This document shows positions 1 through 4,795 of a stretch of DNA of 6,681 nucleotides, in pieces. The translations under genes were made by a program, and so were the position numbers. The notes under the pieces were generated by a model. It ran no database searches. It saw only the letters and a program-made list of their open reading frames with translations, and was not told the origin of the DNA. Numbering within the stretch: the stretch's first letter is position 1; every line of letters begins with the position of its first letter. The DNA lies in the NCBI GenBank assembly GCA_002505495.1, contig DAVI01000002.1, forward strand, positions 10,431 to 17,111. The letters run 5' to 3'. Source of the stretch: Euryarchaeota archaeon UBA59. GTDB lineage: Archaea; Thermoplasmatota; Poseidoniia; Poseidoniales; Thalassarchaeaceae.

Positions 1-2
1 CC

Positions 3-122
3 CAAGCTCCACCTCAAGGTCCGCTAACCGGACCACCACCGCAAGGACCACCCACCGGACCACCGCAAGGTCCACCAACCGGACCACCCTCTCCTCTGAA
101 TGAGGAGGAGAGTTCTAACTGA
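3..122 (+). CDS. C-terminal end of an upstream protein with a Pro/Gly-rich repeat tail (partial)
   Basis: The frame starting at base 3 is open from the window edge and encodes 39 residues before TGA at 120-122. It reads QAPP, then QGPLTGPPP, QGPPTGPP and QGPPTGPP, and ends in an acidic tail SPLNEEESSN. The folded part lies outside the window, so no function can be given. Such P/G/Q/T repeats are normally disordered, extended tails or linkers. I associate tails of this style with large multidomain proteins of marine euryarchaea, but that is recollection only. The stop shares one base with the ATG of the next gene (TGATG), and the codons for the EEE stretch (GAGGAGGAG) double as that gene's Shine-Dalgarno site. 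Both points argue that this reading frame is real and translationally linked to the next gene. The other two frames in this strip contain stops. Confidence 0.8.
   Translation, partial: QAPPQGPLTGPPPQGPPTGPPQGPPTGPPSPLNEEESSN
15..89 (+). repeat. 24-base tandem repeat coding for QGPPTGPP
   Basis: Three consecutive units begin at about 15, 42 and 66. The first is 27 bases (one extra proline codon, Leu in place of Pro) and the other two are 24 bases. They differ mainly at third codon positions (GGT/GGA, CCC/CCA, ACC constant), so the protein repeat is better conserved than the DNA. The array may extend to the left of the window, where QAPP looks like a degenerate or partial unit. Confidence 0.8.
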
Positions 123-535
123 TGGAAAAAAGTCAGCAACCGTCCTCCGAACAGGAGATGGATTCAGACTTCCGCCGCAACTATCGACTTTGGCGGATTG
201 TGGCTGGATTTCGCTGGTTCGCTCTTGTGGTGGGGCCTATCGCAATCTTTGTCGACGATTTTCTCCAGCCGTGGATTGAACAGAGCGGTCTACCAAACGT
301 AATCACAATGGAAGATCTAACTCGCTGGTTCCTGCTCGACATTCTACCACTAGACCTATGGATAGATTTTGAACTCTTCTTGCGACTCTATCATACCTTT
401 AACAAAGTTGCATGCGTCCTCCTGTTGGTCTTGATTCCGTGGTCGATAATGCTGAAGCGGAAGACAAAGGGCGCTGCGCGAAACTTGGCGTTCCACGAAG
501 TGAGGATGACCCTGGAGGCTGAGGAGGATGTCTGA
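122..535 (+). CDS. Small two-helix membrane protein, unknown function
   Basis: This 137-aa protein is not one I recognise. The N-terminus is polar (about residues 1-20) and followed by a basic RRNYRLWR stretch. A hydrophobic helix covers about 28-45 (FRWFALVVGPIAIFV), then comes a Trp/Asp/Leu-rich segment at 47-90 that could be amphipathic. A second membrane helix lies at about 96-111 (VACVLLLVLIPWSIML), followed by KRKTK and an acidic C-terminus. The positive charges before helix 1 and after helix 2 predict both ends in the cytoplasm, with a short outside loop. ATG 122 is chosen because it overlaps the upstream stop by one base and follows GAGGAGGAG at 102-110. Its 3' end overlaps the next gene by eight bases. 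Co-transcription with the genes on either side is likely. The well-defined start and helix pattern support a real gene; function is open. Confidence 0.8.
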   Translation: MEKSQQPSSEQEMDSDFRRNYRLWRIVAGFRWFALVVGPIAIFVDDFLQPWIEQSGLPNVITMEDLTRWFLLDILPLDLWIDFELFLRLYHTFNKVACVLLLVLIPWSIMLKRKTKGAARNLAFHEVRMTLEAEEDV

Positions 536-800
536 GGACGACCATATTTTGGAGGTCTGTAGTGGCCGAGCAGCTTGGCAGGTCATTCCGAATGAGGAAT
601 TGGCCATCAACCTCGAGTCGGTTGGCGCGAAGATAGTGGCTGCTGGCTGGACCTGCACTCTTGAAAACCGACTCTGTCACACCTTTTCCGGTGAGGTTGA
701 TCTGACGCTATTCCCATCTGGTAAGTTGCTCGTCAAGACTGCTGACCGCGATGCCGCAGCCCAAATCGCAAGAACTCACCTCGATGAATGGCTCAATTAG
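528..800 (+). CDS. Stand-alone protein resembling the C-terminal domain of ThiF/MoeB-type adenylyltransferases
   Basis: This is a 90-aa soluble protein. From memory, its layout matches the last ~85 residues of many bacterial ThiF/MoeB/HesA-type E1-like enzymes. A C-x-GR turn (11-14) leads into a WQVIP strand (17-21). Then comes an INLESVGAKIVAAG helix (27-40), a variable strand, the hallmark LTLFPSGKLLVK hairpin (59-70), and a final DRDAAAQIARTHL helix (73-85). Family members typically read LCGRDxVQxxP, then YELTLFPDGRAIIKGT and DPxxARSLYARY. No Rossmann ATP-binding domain (GxGxxG), adenylation residues or CxxC zinc site is present, so it cannot be an adenylyltransferase by itself. It could assist a separate E1-like enzyme or bind a ubiquitin-like sulfur carrier; that is inference. 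The start is supported by GGAGG at 514-518, nine bases upstream. A generic ferredoxin-like or TBP-like fold is the alternative reading. Confidence 0.65.
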   Translation: MSEDDHILEVCSGRAAWQVIPNEELAINLESVGAKIVAAGWTCTLENRLCHTFSGEVDLTLFPSGKLLVKTADRDAAAQIARTHLDEWLN

Positions 801-819
801 CCGTAACCAGCGCTTACGG
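801..819 (+). other. Intercistronic hairpin after the 90-aa gene
   Basis: CCGTAA (801-806) and TTACGG (814-819) form a perfect 6-bp stem around a 7-base loop, directly abutting the TAG stop at 798-800. Only a short T-rich stretch (TTTCCTT, 820-826) follows, so it is a weak terminator at best. It sits in the only sizeable gap (55 bases) of this gene run and could be an RNA-processing, stability or partial-termination point. Confidence 0.4.
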
Positions 820-855
820 TTTCCTTGAAGAGGGGATGCCACGACGGCCGACCAC

Positions 856-1473
856 ATGGGCTCAAGCAAGGCTCTTCCAGAGACGCTCCTAAAGCGCATC
901 GCGCGGGGTGAAGCCGTGGTCTATCCGACGACCACACTTCCAGCCCTCGGCTGCCGTCCTGAGAGTGCTGCCCTCGATAGGCTCTACCGATTGAAACAGC
1001 GAGCAACGGAGCACCCGGTGTCACTCGCCGTGGCAAATCTCAGCCAAGTGAGCGACATCGCAGAAATCCCAGAAGAGACCGAATCGTTGCTCGACTCATT
1101 CCCCGCCGGGAGCCTCACATTGCTCTTGCAAGCAAAGCGCTCCCTCGATGCTCGCCTCGGTGGGGATTTGGTCGCCATCCGAGTCGTTGCACACCCGTTG
1201 GCAAGAGAACTATTGGAGGAGGTTGGCCCACTCACAGCAACCAGTGCGAACCTGAGTGGAGTGACTCCAGAGGAAGAGTGTGTGAAGGCTGCTGAAGCAC
1301 TGAGATTACCCGCTGAGGCAGCGCTCACAGGAGTCTGCCCGGGTGGCCTGCCTAGCACATTAATACGATGGCACGGCCACGCCCTCCTATCGCGTAGTGG
1401 GAGCATAGAGGTTCTCAGAGAGGGTTTAGTTTCGGAGTCGGAGGTGATGTCTTGGTCGAAGAATCTGAACTGA
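856..1473 (+). CDS. tsaC: TsaC/YrdC-family threonylcarbamoyl-AMP synthase (t6A tRNA modification)
   Basis: At 205 aa this is a single YrdC domain without the extra C-terminal Sua5 domain. The family makes threonylcarbamoyl-AMP from threonine, bicarbonate and ATP in the cytoplasm; the KEOPS/Kae1 complex then transfers the group to A37 of ANN-decoding tRNAs. Visible motifs are the nucleotide-site strand YPTTTLPALGC (23-33), K-x-R at 47-49 in YRLKQR, GPLTATSANLSG (124-135) with the S-x-N element, PGGLPSTLI (162-170) and LLSRSGSI (177-184). PTTTLPALG departs from the commoner PTDTxYGLG but keeps its shape. ATG 856 is the only start after an in-frame TGA at 826-828. Its best Shine-Dalgarno candidate (GAGGGG, 830-835) is rather far away at 20 bases. 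The gene's last 22 bases overlap the methionine aminopeptidase gene. A YciO-like paralog of other function is the alternative. Confidence 0.87.
   Translation: MGSSKALPETLLKRIARGEAVVYPTTTLPALGCRPESAALDRLYRLKQRATEHPVSLAVANLSQVSDIAEIPEETESLLDSFPAGSLTLLLQAKRSLDARLGGDLVAIRVVAHPLARELLEEVGPLTATSANLSGVTPEEECVKAAEALRLPAEAALTGVCPGGLPSTLIRWHGHALLSRSGSIEVLREGLVSESEVMSWSKNLN
1440..1448 (+). promoter_or_regulatory. Strong Shine-Dalgarno site deciding a TTG start
   Basis: GGAGGTGAT is fully complementary to the expected 3' end of 16S rRNA. The GGAGG core ends seven bases before TTG at 1452, inside the end of the tsaC-like gene. The nearby ATG at 1447 is in the tsaC frame, not the downstream one, so the TTG is the start this site serves. 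Confidence 0.75.
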
Positions 1474-2465
1474 AGTATTGGAAGGACGCCGGACGCGTCG
1501 CCCATCGCTCATTGGAGGCGATAAAGGATGAGATACAGGTCGGGGTCTCCTGGCACGAAGTTATCGATTCTGCAGAGCGTTACATCTACCGGCACGGGGG
1601 AAAACCGGCATTCCCCTGCACGATTGCGGTAAATGACATGGCCGCCCACTTCACCACTGACCACCTGCTTACACCCCCCACATGCGTTGAAGACGAGATG
1701 GTCTTCCGGAAGGGTGACCTCGTGAAATTGGACATTGGAGTCCATGTCGAGGGGGCCATCGGTGACAACGCGCTGACGGTGGAAGTCGGCAACGCTGGCA
1801 AACACACTGAACAGATCAAAGCAGCCAAGGAGGCGCGCGACGCTACGATCGAGATGATGCATCCCGGAACTCCATGGCACAAGGTTGGAGCTGCGGCTGA
1901 GCAGGCGCAGAGAGATGCTGGCTTTGAGCCGATTTCGAATCTCTGCGGCCACCAGTTGGAAGTCTATGACCTGCATGCGGGAACTTCGGTTCCGTCGTTT
2001 GCGTGTGGGGCGAGCCATCCGAGTTTCAAGGGGACTGTTCCCGAGGGGGGGATTTTCGCGGTCGAGCCGTTCAACACCACGGGAAGTCAGGGGCTAGTGG
2101 AGAATGTTCCGCCTCGTGACTCGAGCAACATCTGGCGGGTGACAGGCGACATCACGGTGAAGAAGGCGCTCGCAAAGGGCAAACTGAAACCACTCGGAGC
2201 AACAATGGCTCGCTATCTAGAAGAGCGCTACCACCACCTCCCATTCGCTGAGCGCTGGGCATACCCGCTCATGGAGAAGCCCTTCCCACGTGAGAGTGAG
2301 GAGAGCAGGCAGAGCAAGTGGGATACCCTCGTGAAGAAATTAATCAACATCAGGTTTCTCGAAACCTACCACCTCCTCAGGTGTACCGATGGCGGCCTCA
2401 TAGGCCAATACGAACACAGCGTGTGGATTGGACCGGGTGGGGCTGAAATACTCACCATTGAGTGA
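1452..2465 (+). CDS. map: Type II methionine aminopeptidase
   Basis: This 337-aa cytosolic metalloprotease removes the initiator Met from nascent proteins with a small second residue. The pita-bread fold ligands of the archaeal/eukaryotic type II family can be followed: D94 in KLDIGVHVEG, D105 in AIGDNALTV, H167 in NLCGHQLE, E205 in GIFAVEPF and E321 in GQYEHSVWI. H66 (NDMAAHFT) and H175 (YDLHAG) match the other active-site histidines. All five metal ligands are present, so it should be active. It is longer than the ~295-aa archaeal enzymes I know, with roughly 20 extra residues between E205 and E321, including a charged stretch near 275-297. It starts at TTG, supported by the preceding GGAGGTGAT site and the lack of an in-frame ATG at the right distance. 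It is the last gene of the plus-strand run; no T-rich terminator was seen directly after it. Confidence 0.95.
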   Translation: MVEESELKYWKDAGRVAHRSLEAIKDEIQVGVSWHEVIDSAERYIYRHGGKPAFPCTIAVNDMAAHFTTDHLLTPPTCVEDEMVFRKGDLVKLDIGVHVEGAIGDNALTVEVGNAGKHTEQIKAAKEARDATIEMMHPGTPWHKVGAAAEQAQRDAGFEPISNLCGHQLEVYDLHAGTSVPSFACGASHPSFKGTVPEGGIFAVEPFNTTGSQGLVENVPPRDSSNIWRVTGDITVKKALAKGKLKPLGATMARYLEERYHHLPFAERWAYPLMEKPFPRESEESRQSKWDTLVKKLINIRFLETYHLLRCTDGGLIGQYEHSVWIGPGGAEILTIE

Positions 2466-2754
2466 TTGAAGCAGTCAGAAGCCAGAAGAGAGAACTGGAA
2501 ACCTGCCCATGGGGGCTGAAAATGATTATACGCTATCACATCAAGCAGGGGAATGAACAGGGCTGTTGAGTGTTCTTCGTCGAGTGTGCATCCCATCCCC
2601 TCTACGCTGGCCCTCTCACCCTGTTCACCTCTACTGGCGGTGGCCGATAGGCTCTTCCGATACCTCGAATCAATCTCCTGTACTGGTCTCGGTATCCCCA
2701 TATCGGCACTCACTGATAATCCAATTATTGTTCACTATTCGCGCGGGAATTAGT

Positions 2755-2793
2755 CGCGCCGCTACAAATTGATTGTACTAGTACATCGGCGCG
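2755..2793. promoter_or_regulatory. Nested inverted repeat, candidate regulator site or RNA structure
   Basis: CGCGCCG (2755-2761) pairs perfectly with CGGCGCG (2787-2793). Inside the 25-base loop lies the perfect 12-bp palindrome TGTACTAGTACA (2774-2785). An alternative small stem, TACAA (2763-2767) with TTGTA (2773-2777), competes with it. The element sits about 160-195 bases before the pilin start and just ahead of an A-rich stretch (GAGGAAAAATTAT, 2797-2808) that could be a BRE/TATA promoter. A dimeric DNA-binding regulator is one reading and a structured 5' leader the other. Confidence 0.4.
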
Positions 2794-2890
2794 GTGAGGA
2801 AAAATTATCATTCGCTACTTTGAATATTTCTTTATGTGATGCAGTATAGCGTTTAGAATGGGTAAAATCCGATTCGGTTCGGGCGCTATG

Positions 2891-2898
2891 TTAATATC
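2891..2898 (+). promoter_or_regulatory. Candidate TATA box for the pilin gene
   Basis: TTAATATC lies 53-60 bases before the pilin ATG. With archaeal spacing, transcription would start near 2920, giving a leader of about 30 bases that opens with the C5/G5 hairpin. A competing candidate is the A/T-rich stretch at 2800-2808 following purine-rich GGTGAGG, which would give a leader of about 120 bases. The choice between them cannot be made by eye. Confidence 0.3.
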
Positions 2899-2920
2899 AA
2901 TGAGCAACCTAGCGAGAGCA

Positions 2921-2933
2921 CCCCCGCTGGGGG
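2921..2933 (+). promoter_or_regulatory. C5/G5 hairpin in the pilin leader
   Basis: CCCCC (2921-2925), loop GCT and GGGGG (2929-2933) form a compact 5-bp all-GC stem. The probable Shine-Dalgarno sequence GTGAGG (2935-2940, ten bases before ATG 2951) begins two bases after the stem. The stem could hinder or position ribosomes or protect the 5' end of the mRNA. An alternative pairing of AGCG (2911-2914) with CGCT (2925-2928) would open it. Confidence 0.4.
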
Positions 2934-2950
2934 AGTGAGGACTGAATAAT

Positions 2951-3445
2951 ATGAAGAACGAAAAGAATGAACAGGCTGTCAGCCCGGTCATTGCAACCAT
3001 CTTGATGGTCGCAATCACCGTCGTGCTGGCCGGAGTACTGTATGTGTGGGCTAACAACCTGGCAAGCGATGGAACAGACACCAGCGCAGCTACGTTGAAC
3101 CTCTACACAGCGGATGACGCAGCGGACGACGCAAATGACGCAGCTGGTGGGGCAGATACCCTCATCAAGATGCAGATGACCGGCAGGGATGACCTTGCAT
3201 GGTCCTTCGTCAAGATTGTGCTAAGTGTGGGCGACAACGTCTACACCTGTAGCGTAGCCGCAGGCGACGACTGCACAATTACCCAAGCAGCCGGCAGCAA
3301 TGACAACGCATGGGAACCTGGGGAGTATGTCTTCCTAGCTGAGGGAACCGAAGAGATCTGCAGTGCACAAGGGTGCCATGTGGACATCTCCGTGACCCAC
3401 AACGGCCGCACCGTCGCAGGCGACGGCGCAGTTGTTGTCAACTGA
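2951..3445 (+). CDS. Archaeal type IV pilin-like protein with class III signal peptide
   Basis: This 164-aa precursor begins MKNEKNEQA followed by VSPVIATILMVAITVVLAGVLYVW (10-33), the classic archaeal pilin N-terminal helix (Pilin_N type). A prepilin peptidase (PibD/EppA type) would cut just before the helix, most likely after Ala9, and the helix would build the filament core. An Asp/Ala-rich spacer at about 54-69 leads into a beta-rich outer domain, with a WEPGEYVFL element (121-129) and a final VDISVTHNG...VVVN strand pair. Four cysteines (100, 108, 137, 142) are spaced to allow two disulfides. The mature part is strongly acidic, suiting a marine or saline exterior. It stands alone, with its own long leader and a terminator behind it, so it is probably monocistronic. 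No pilus ATPase or platform gene is in view. A flagellin or other pilin-like surface subunit is the alternative; the family call is firm. Confidence 0.9.
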   Translation: MKNEKNEQAVSPVIATILMVAITVVLAGVLYVWANNLASDGTDTSAATLNLYTADDAADDANDAAGGADTLIKMQMTGRDDLAWSFVKIVLSVGDNVYTCSVAAGDDCTITQAAGSNDNAWEPGEYVFLAEGTEEICSAQGCHVDISVTHNGRTVAGDGAVVVN

Positions 3446-3466
3446 GCGTTGACACCTGTTTGTCAA
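3436..3466 (+). repeat. Three alternating TGTCAA/TTGACA arms forming two exclusive hairpins
   Basis: TGTCAAC (3436-3442), GTTGACA (3448-3454) and TGTCAA (3461-3466) lie in a row. The middle arm can pair with the first (7 bp, loop TGAGC, which contains the pilin stop codon) or with the third (6 bp, loop CCTGTT), but not both. The second hairpin runs straight into the A7 tract at 3465-3471. The arrangement resembles an antiterminator/terminator switch in miniature, or a binding site with half-site repeats. Confidence 0.5.
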
Positions 3467-3540
3467 AAAAACACAAAGACACGCGAACACGGTCCTCGGT
3501 GGGTGCCTTCGGGCGCCCCCGGGGGCCACTTTTTTTGTTT
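3465..3540. terminator. Bidirectional terminator between the pilin and glycosyltransferase genes
   Basis: GGGTGCC (3501-3507), loop TTCG and GGCGCCC (3512-3518) form a 7-bp stem (one G-U pair) closed by the very stable C(UUCG)G tetraloop. A 12-base palindrome GCCCCCGGGGGC (3515-3526) partly competes with it. On the plus strand the structure is followed by T7-G-T3 at 3530-3540; on the minus strand the A7 run at 3465-3471 reads as T7. It can therefore stop the pilin transcript and the converging GT2 transcript. Archaeal termination relies mainly on the U-tract, and both are present. Confidence 0.75.
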
Positions 3541-3559
3541 CGAATCCTAATGATTTCAT

Positions 3560-4795
3560 TCAATTCAAAGGCCACTCGTAATCGGCATCGAAGTCAGCAA
3601 TCCTCTGTCGGCTCGACTCCTCTGGCTCCCAACGGTGGAGACTGATGCCGAAGAGGGTCATCACTTGAGCGAGGCCGAGACAATACATCCCATGCAAGAA
3701 ACTACGAATCTTCCTGCCGCCAAGAAGAACCGCCGCCACGAGTGGGAAGTTAGCCCACCATAGCAGTAACAGAACTGGTTCGGGCGAGCCGTTGAGCCAA
3801 TAGGAGAGTTGGAAGCCCACGGTGGCCACCGCCCAGCCGAGAATGGTCCACGGCAGCAGTATGTGAGCGTGCGCATTCATCCGGTGAATCTGCCCATTCC
3901 GACTTCCTGAAAACCAGAGAGCGCTATTCCGCCATAGGTGTCGGACCACCCCCTGCGCCCGCCGCAGTCTTTGGCGGTGCAACCCCCTTCCAGGAAGAGG
4001 GACTGCCTCAAGGAAATGGAGGTCGGGGTCATGGATGGCGCGCAATCCGTTGCGGGTGACTTGGACGGCCAACTGGCTGTCATCAGCGTTGGAGGTTGCA
4101 ACGATGTTTTGGATTGCAGAGCGACGATATGCTGCGAGTGAACCTTCGAAGATGGGTGTCGACTGGTAGCGGCTTTCTGCTTCTCTGGCCATGTTATAGT
4201 AGCCTCGATATGATTCCAATTCGACTTCGCCTGCGCCGGTCTGGTTCTGAGCAACGGTTGGCAAGGCGATCTGCCGTCCGCAAACCGCCCCTACTTCGGG
4301 GTTGACCATCCAAGAGGCGACTCTCCTGAGTGCTCCGGGCGCGAGTCGAGCGTCGGCGTCGGTCATCAGGATGATTTCGATGTCACCCTCAGCTTCGGAA
4401 ATCCCGAGGTTCACAGCAGCGGATTTTCCTTCGACACCCGTAGTAGAGAGGAATCTGACGAGCGGCCCAAACTCCAGCGCCCTTGCTGCCCACTCCTCGG
4501 CGAGTTGAACCGTTCCGTCGGTTGAGCCGGTGTCTATCAACAGAACCTCAAGGAGTTCCCGAGGGTAGTTCTGGCGAGCGAGGTCAGCGAGTTTCCCCTC
4601 GATTATCTTCGCTTCGTTTCGTACGCACAGGAGGATGCTGATGCGAGGCAGTTCTCCGGTCGGAACCTCCAAAATCTTTGGCAGTTGGTGTCTTTTCAGC
4701 CACGCCCGCTGAATCCAATGGTCAGCCAAAAACCAGATTGGACCGGTCATCCCGAAACCGACTTCCGCCAATGCGAAGAGTGCCGCCGACATCAT
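3560..4795 (-). CDS. Membrane-bound family 2 glycosyltransferase
   Basis: This 411-aa protein is a processive-type GT2 in general layout, transferring a sugar from a nucleotide-activated donor at the inner face of the cell membrane. A hydrophobic N-terminal helix (about 3-23) is followed by the GT-A domain. Its motifs are ISILLCVRNEA (52-62), LLIDTGSTDGT (85-95), the metal-binding D-x-D in MTDADA (144-149), a DD pair at 238-239 in the acceptor/base region, and QRLRR (275-279), matching the QxxRW-like element. Three C-terminal membrane helices lie at about 311-332, 340-359 and 368-386. DTGSTD replaces the usual DDGSTD. The start ATG overlaps the stop of the upstream GT4 gene as ATGA and is preceded by GGAGGTGG (4798-4805), so the pair is translationally coupled. 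The donor sugar and product cannot be told from sequence. Surface polysaccharide or glycolipid synthesis is likely. Confidence 0.92.
   Translation of the reverse strand: MMSAALFALAEVGFGMTGPIWFLADHWIQRAWLKRHQLPKILEVPTGELPRISILLCVRNEAKIIEGKLADLARQNYPRELLEVLLIDTGSTDGTVQLAEEWAARALEFGPLVRFLSTTGVEGKSAAVNLGISEAEGDIEIILMTDADARLAPGALRRVASWMVNPEVGAVCGRQIALPTVAQNQTGAGEVELESYRGYYNMAREAESRYQSTPIFEGSLAAYRRSAIQNIVATSNADDSQLAVQVTRNGLRAIHDPDLHFLEAVPLPGRGLHRQRLRRAQGVVRHLWRNSALWFSGSRNGQIHRMNAHAHILLPWTILGWAVATVGFQLSYWLNGSPEPVLLLLWWANFPLVAAVLLGGRKIRSFLHGMYCLGLAQVMTLFGISLHRWEPEESSRQRIADFDADYEWPLN

Larger units (their letters stand above)
2466..2950. other. 485-base intergenic region, no convincing gene
   Basis: Neither strand shows a convincing gene. 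The longest readable frames (66-68 aa on plus from 2553 and 2566; 115 aa on minus at 2366-2713, running into the map gene) give low-complexity Ser/Pro-rich or Arg-rich proteins with no motif and no Shine-Dalgarno site. A+T content rises toward the pilin gene, particularly at 2797-2837 and 2891-2898. Short inverted repeats occur at 2659-2664/2691-2696 (GATACC/GGTATC) and at 2755-2793. No tRNA-like cloverleaf was found by eye. The region probably holds the 3' end of the map transcript and the promoter and 5' UTR of the pilin; a small RNA cannot be excluded. Confidence 0.6.

Noticed and set aside
984..1505. 173-aa minus-strand frame opposite the tsaC-like gene
   Set aside because: It is the antisense shadow of a well-supported YrdC-domain gene and contains Ser/Arg-rich sequence without family motifs.
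1948..1960. GHQ in the methionine aminopeptidase metal-site loop as a possible odd substitution
   Set aside because: The residue after the metal-binding His is variable in type II enzymes as I recall them (Ser, Lys and others), so it is not abnormal.
2522..2569. 15-codon mini-frame starting at ATG 2522 after GGGGGC
   Set aside because: Too short and without a proper ribosome site or conservation evidence; no basis to call it a gene.
2646..2662. Near-match between 2646-2661 and 976-991 (GATAGGCTCT-N-CCGAT)
   Set aside because: One 16-base near-match of this kind is expected by chance at roughly this window size; no wider similarity surrounds it.
2366..2713. Minus-strand open frame of 115 aa overlapping the end of the methionine aminopeptidase gene
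   Set aside because: It is antisense to about 100 coding bases, has no Shine-Dalgarno site and encodes no recognisable motif or domain pattern.
2553..2772. Two overlapping plus-strand frames of 66 and 68 aa in the intergenic region
   Set aside because: Low-complexity Ser/Pro/Leu composition, no ribosome site, and each competes with the other; more likely chance openings.
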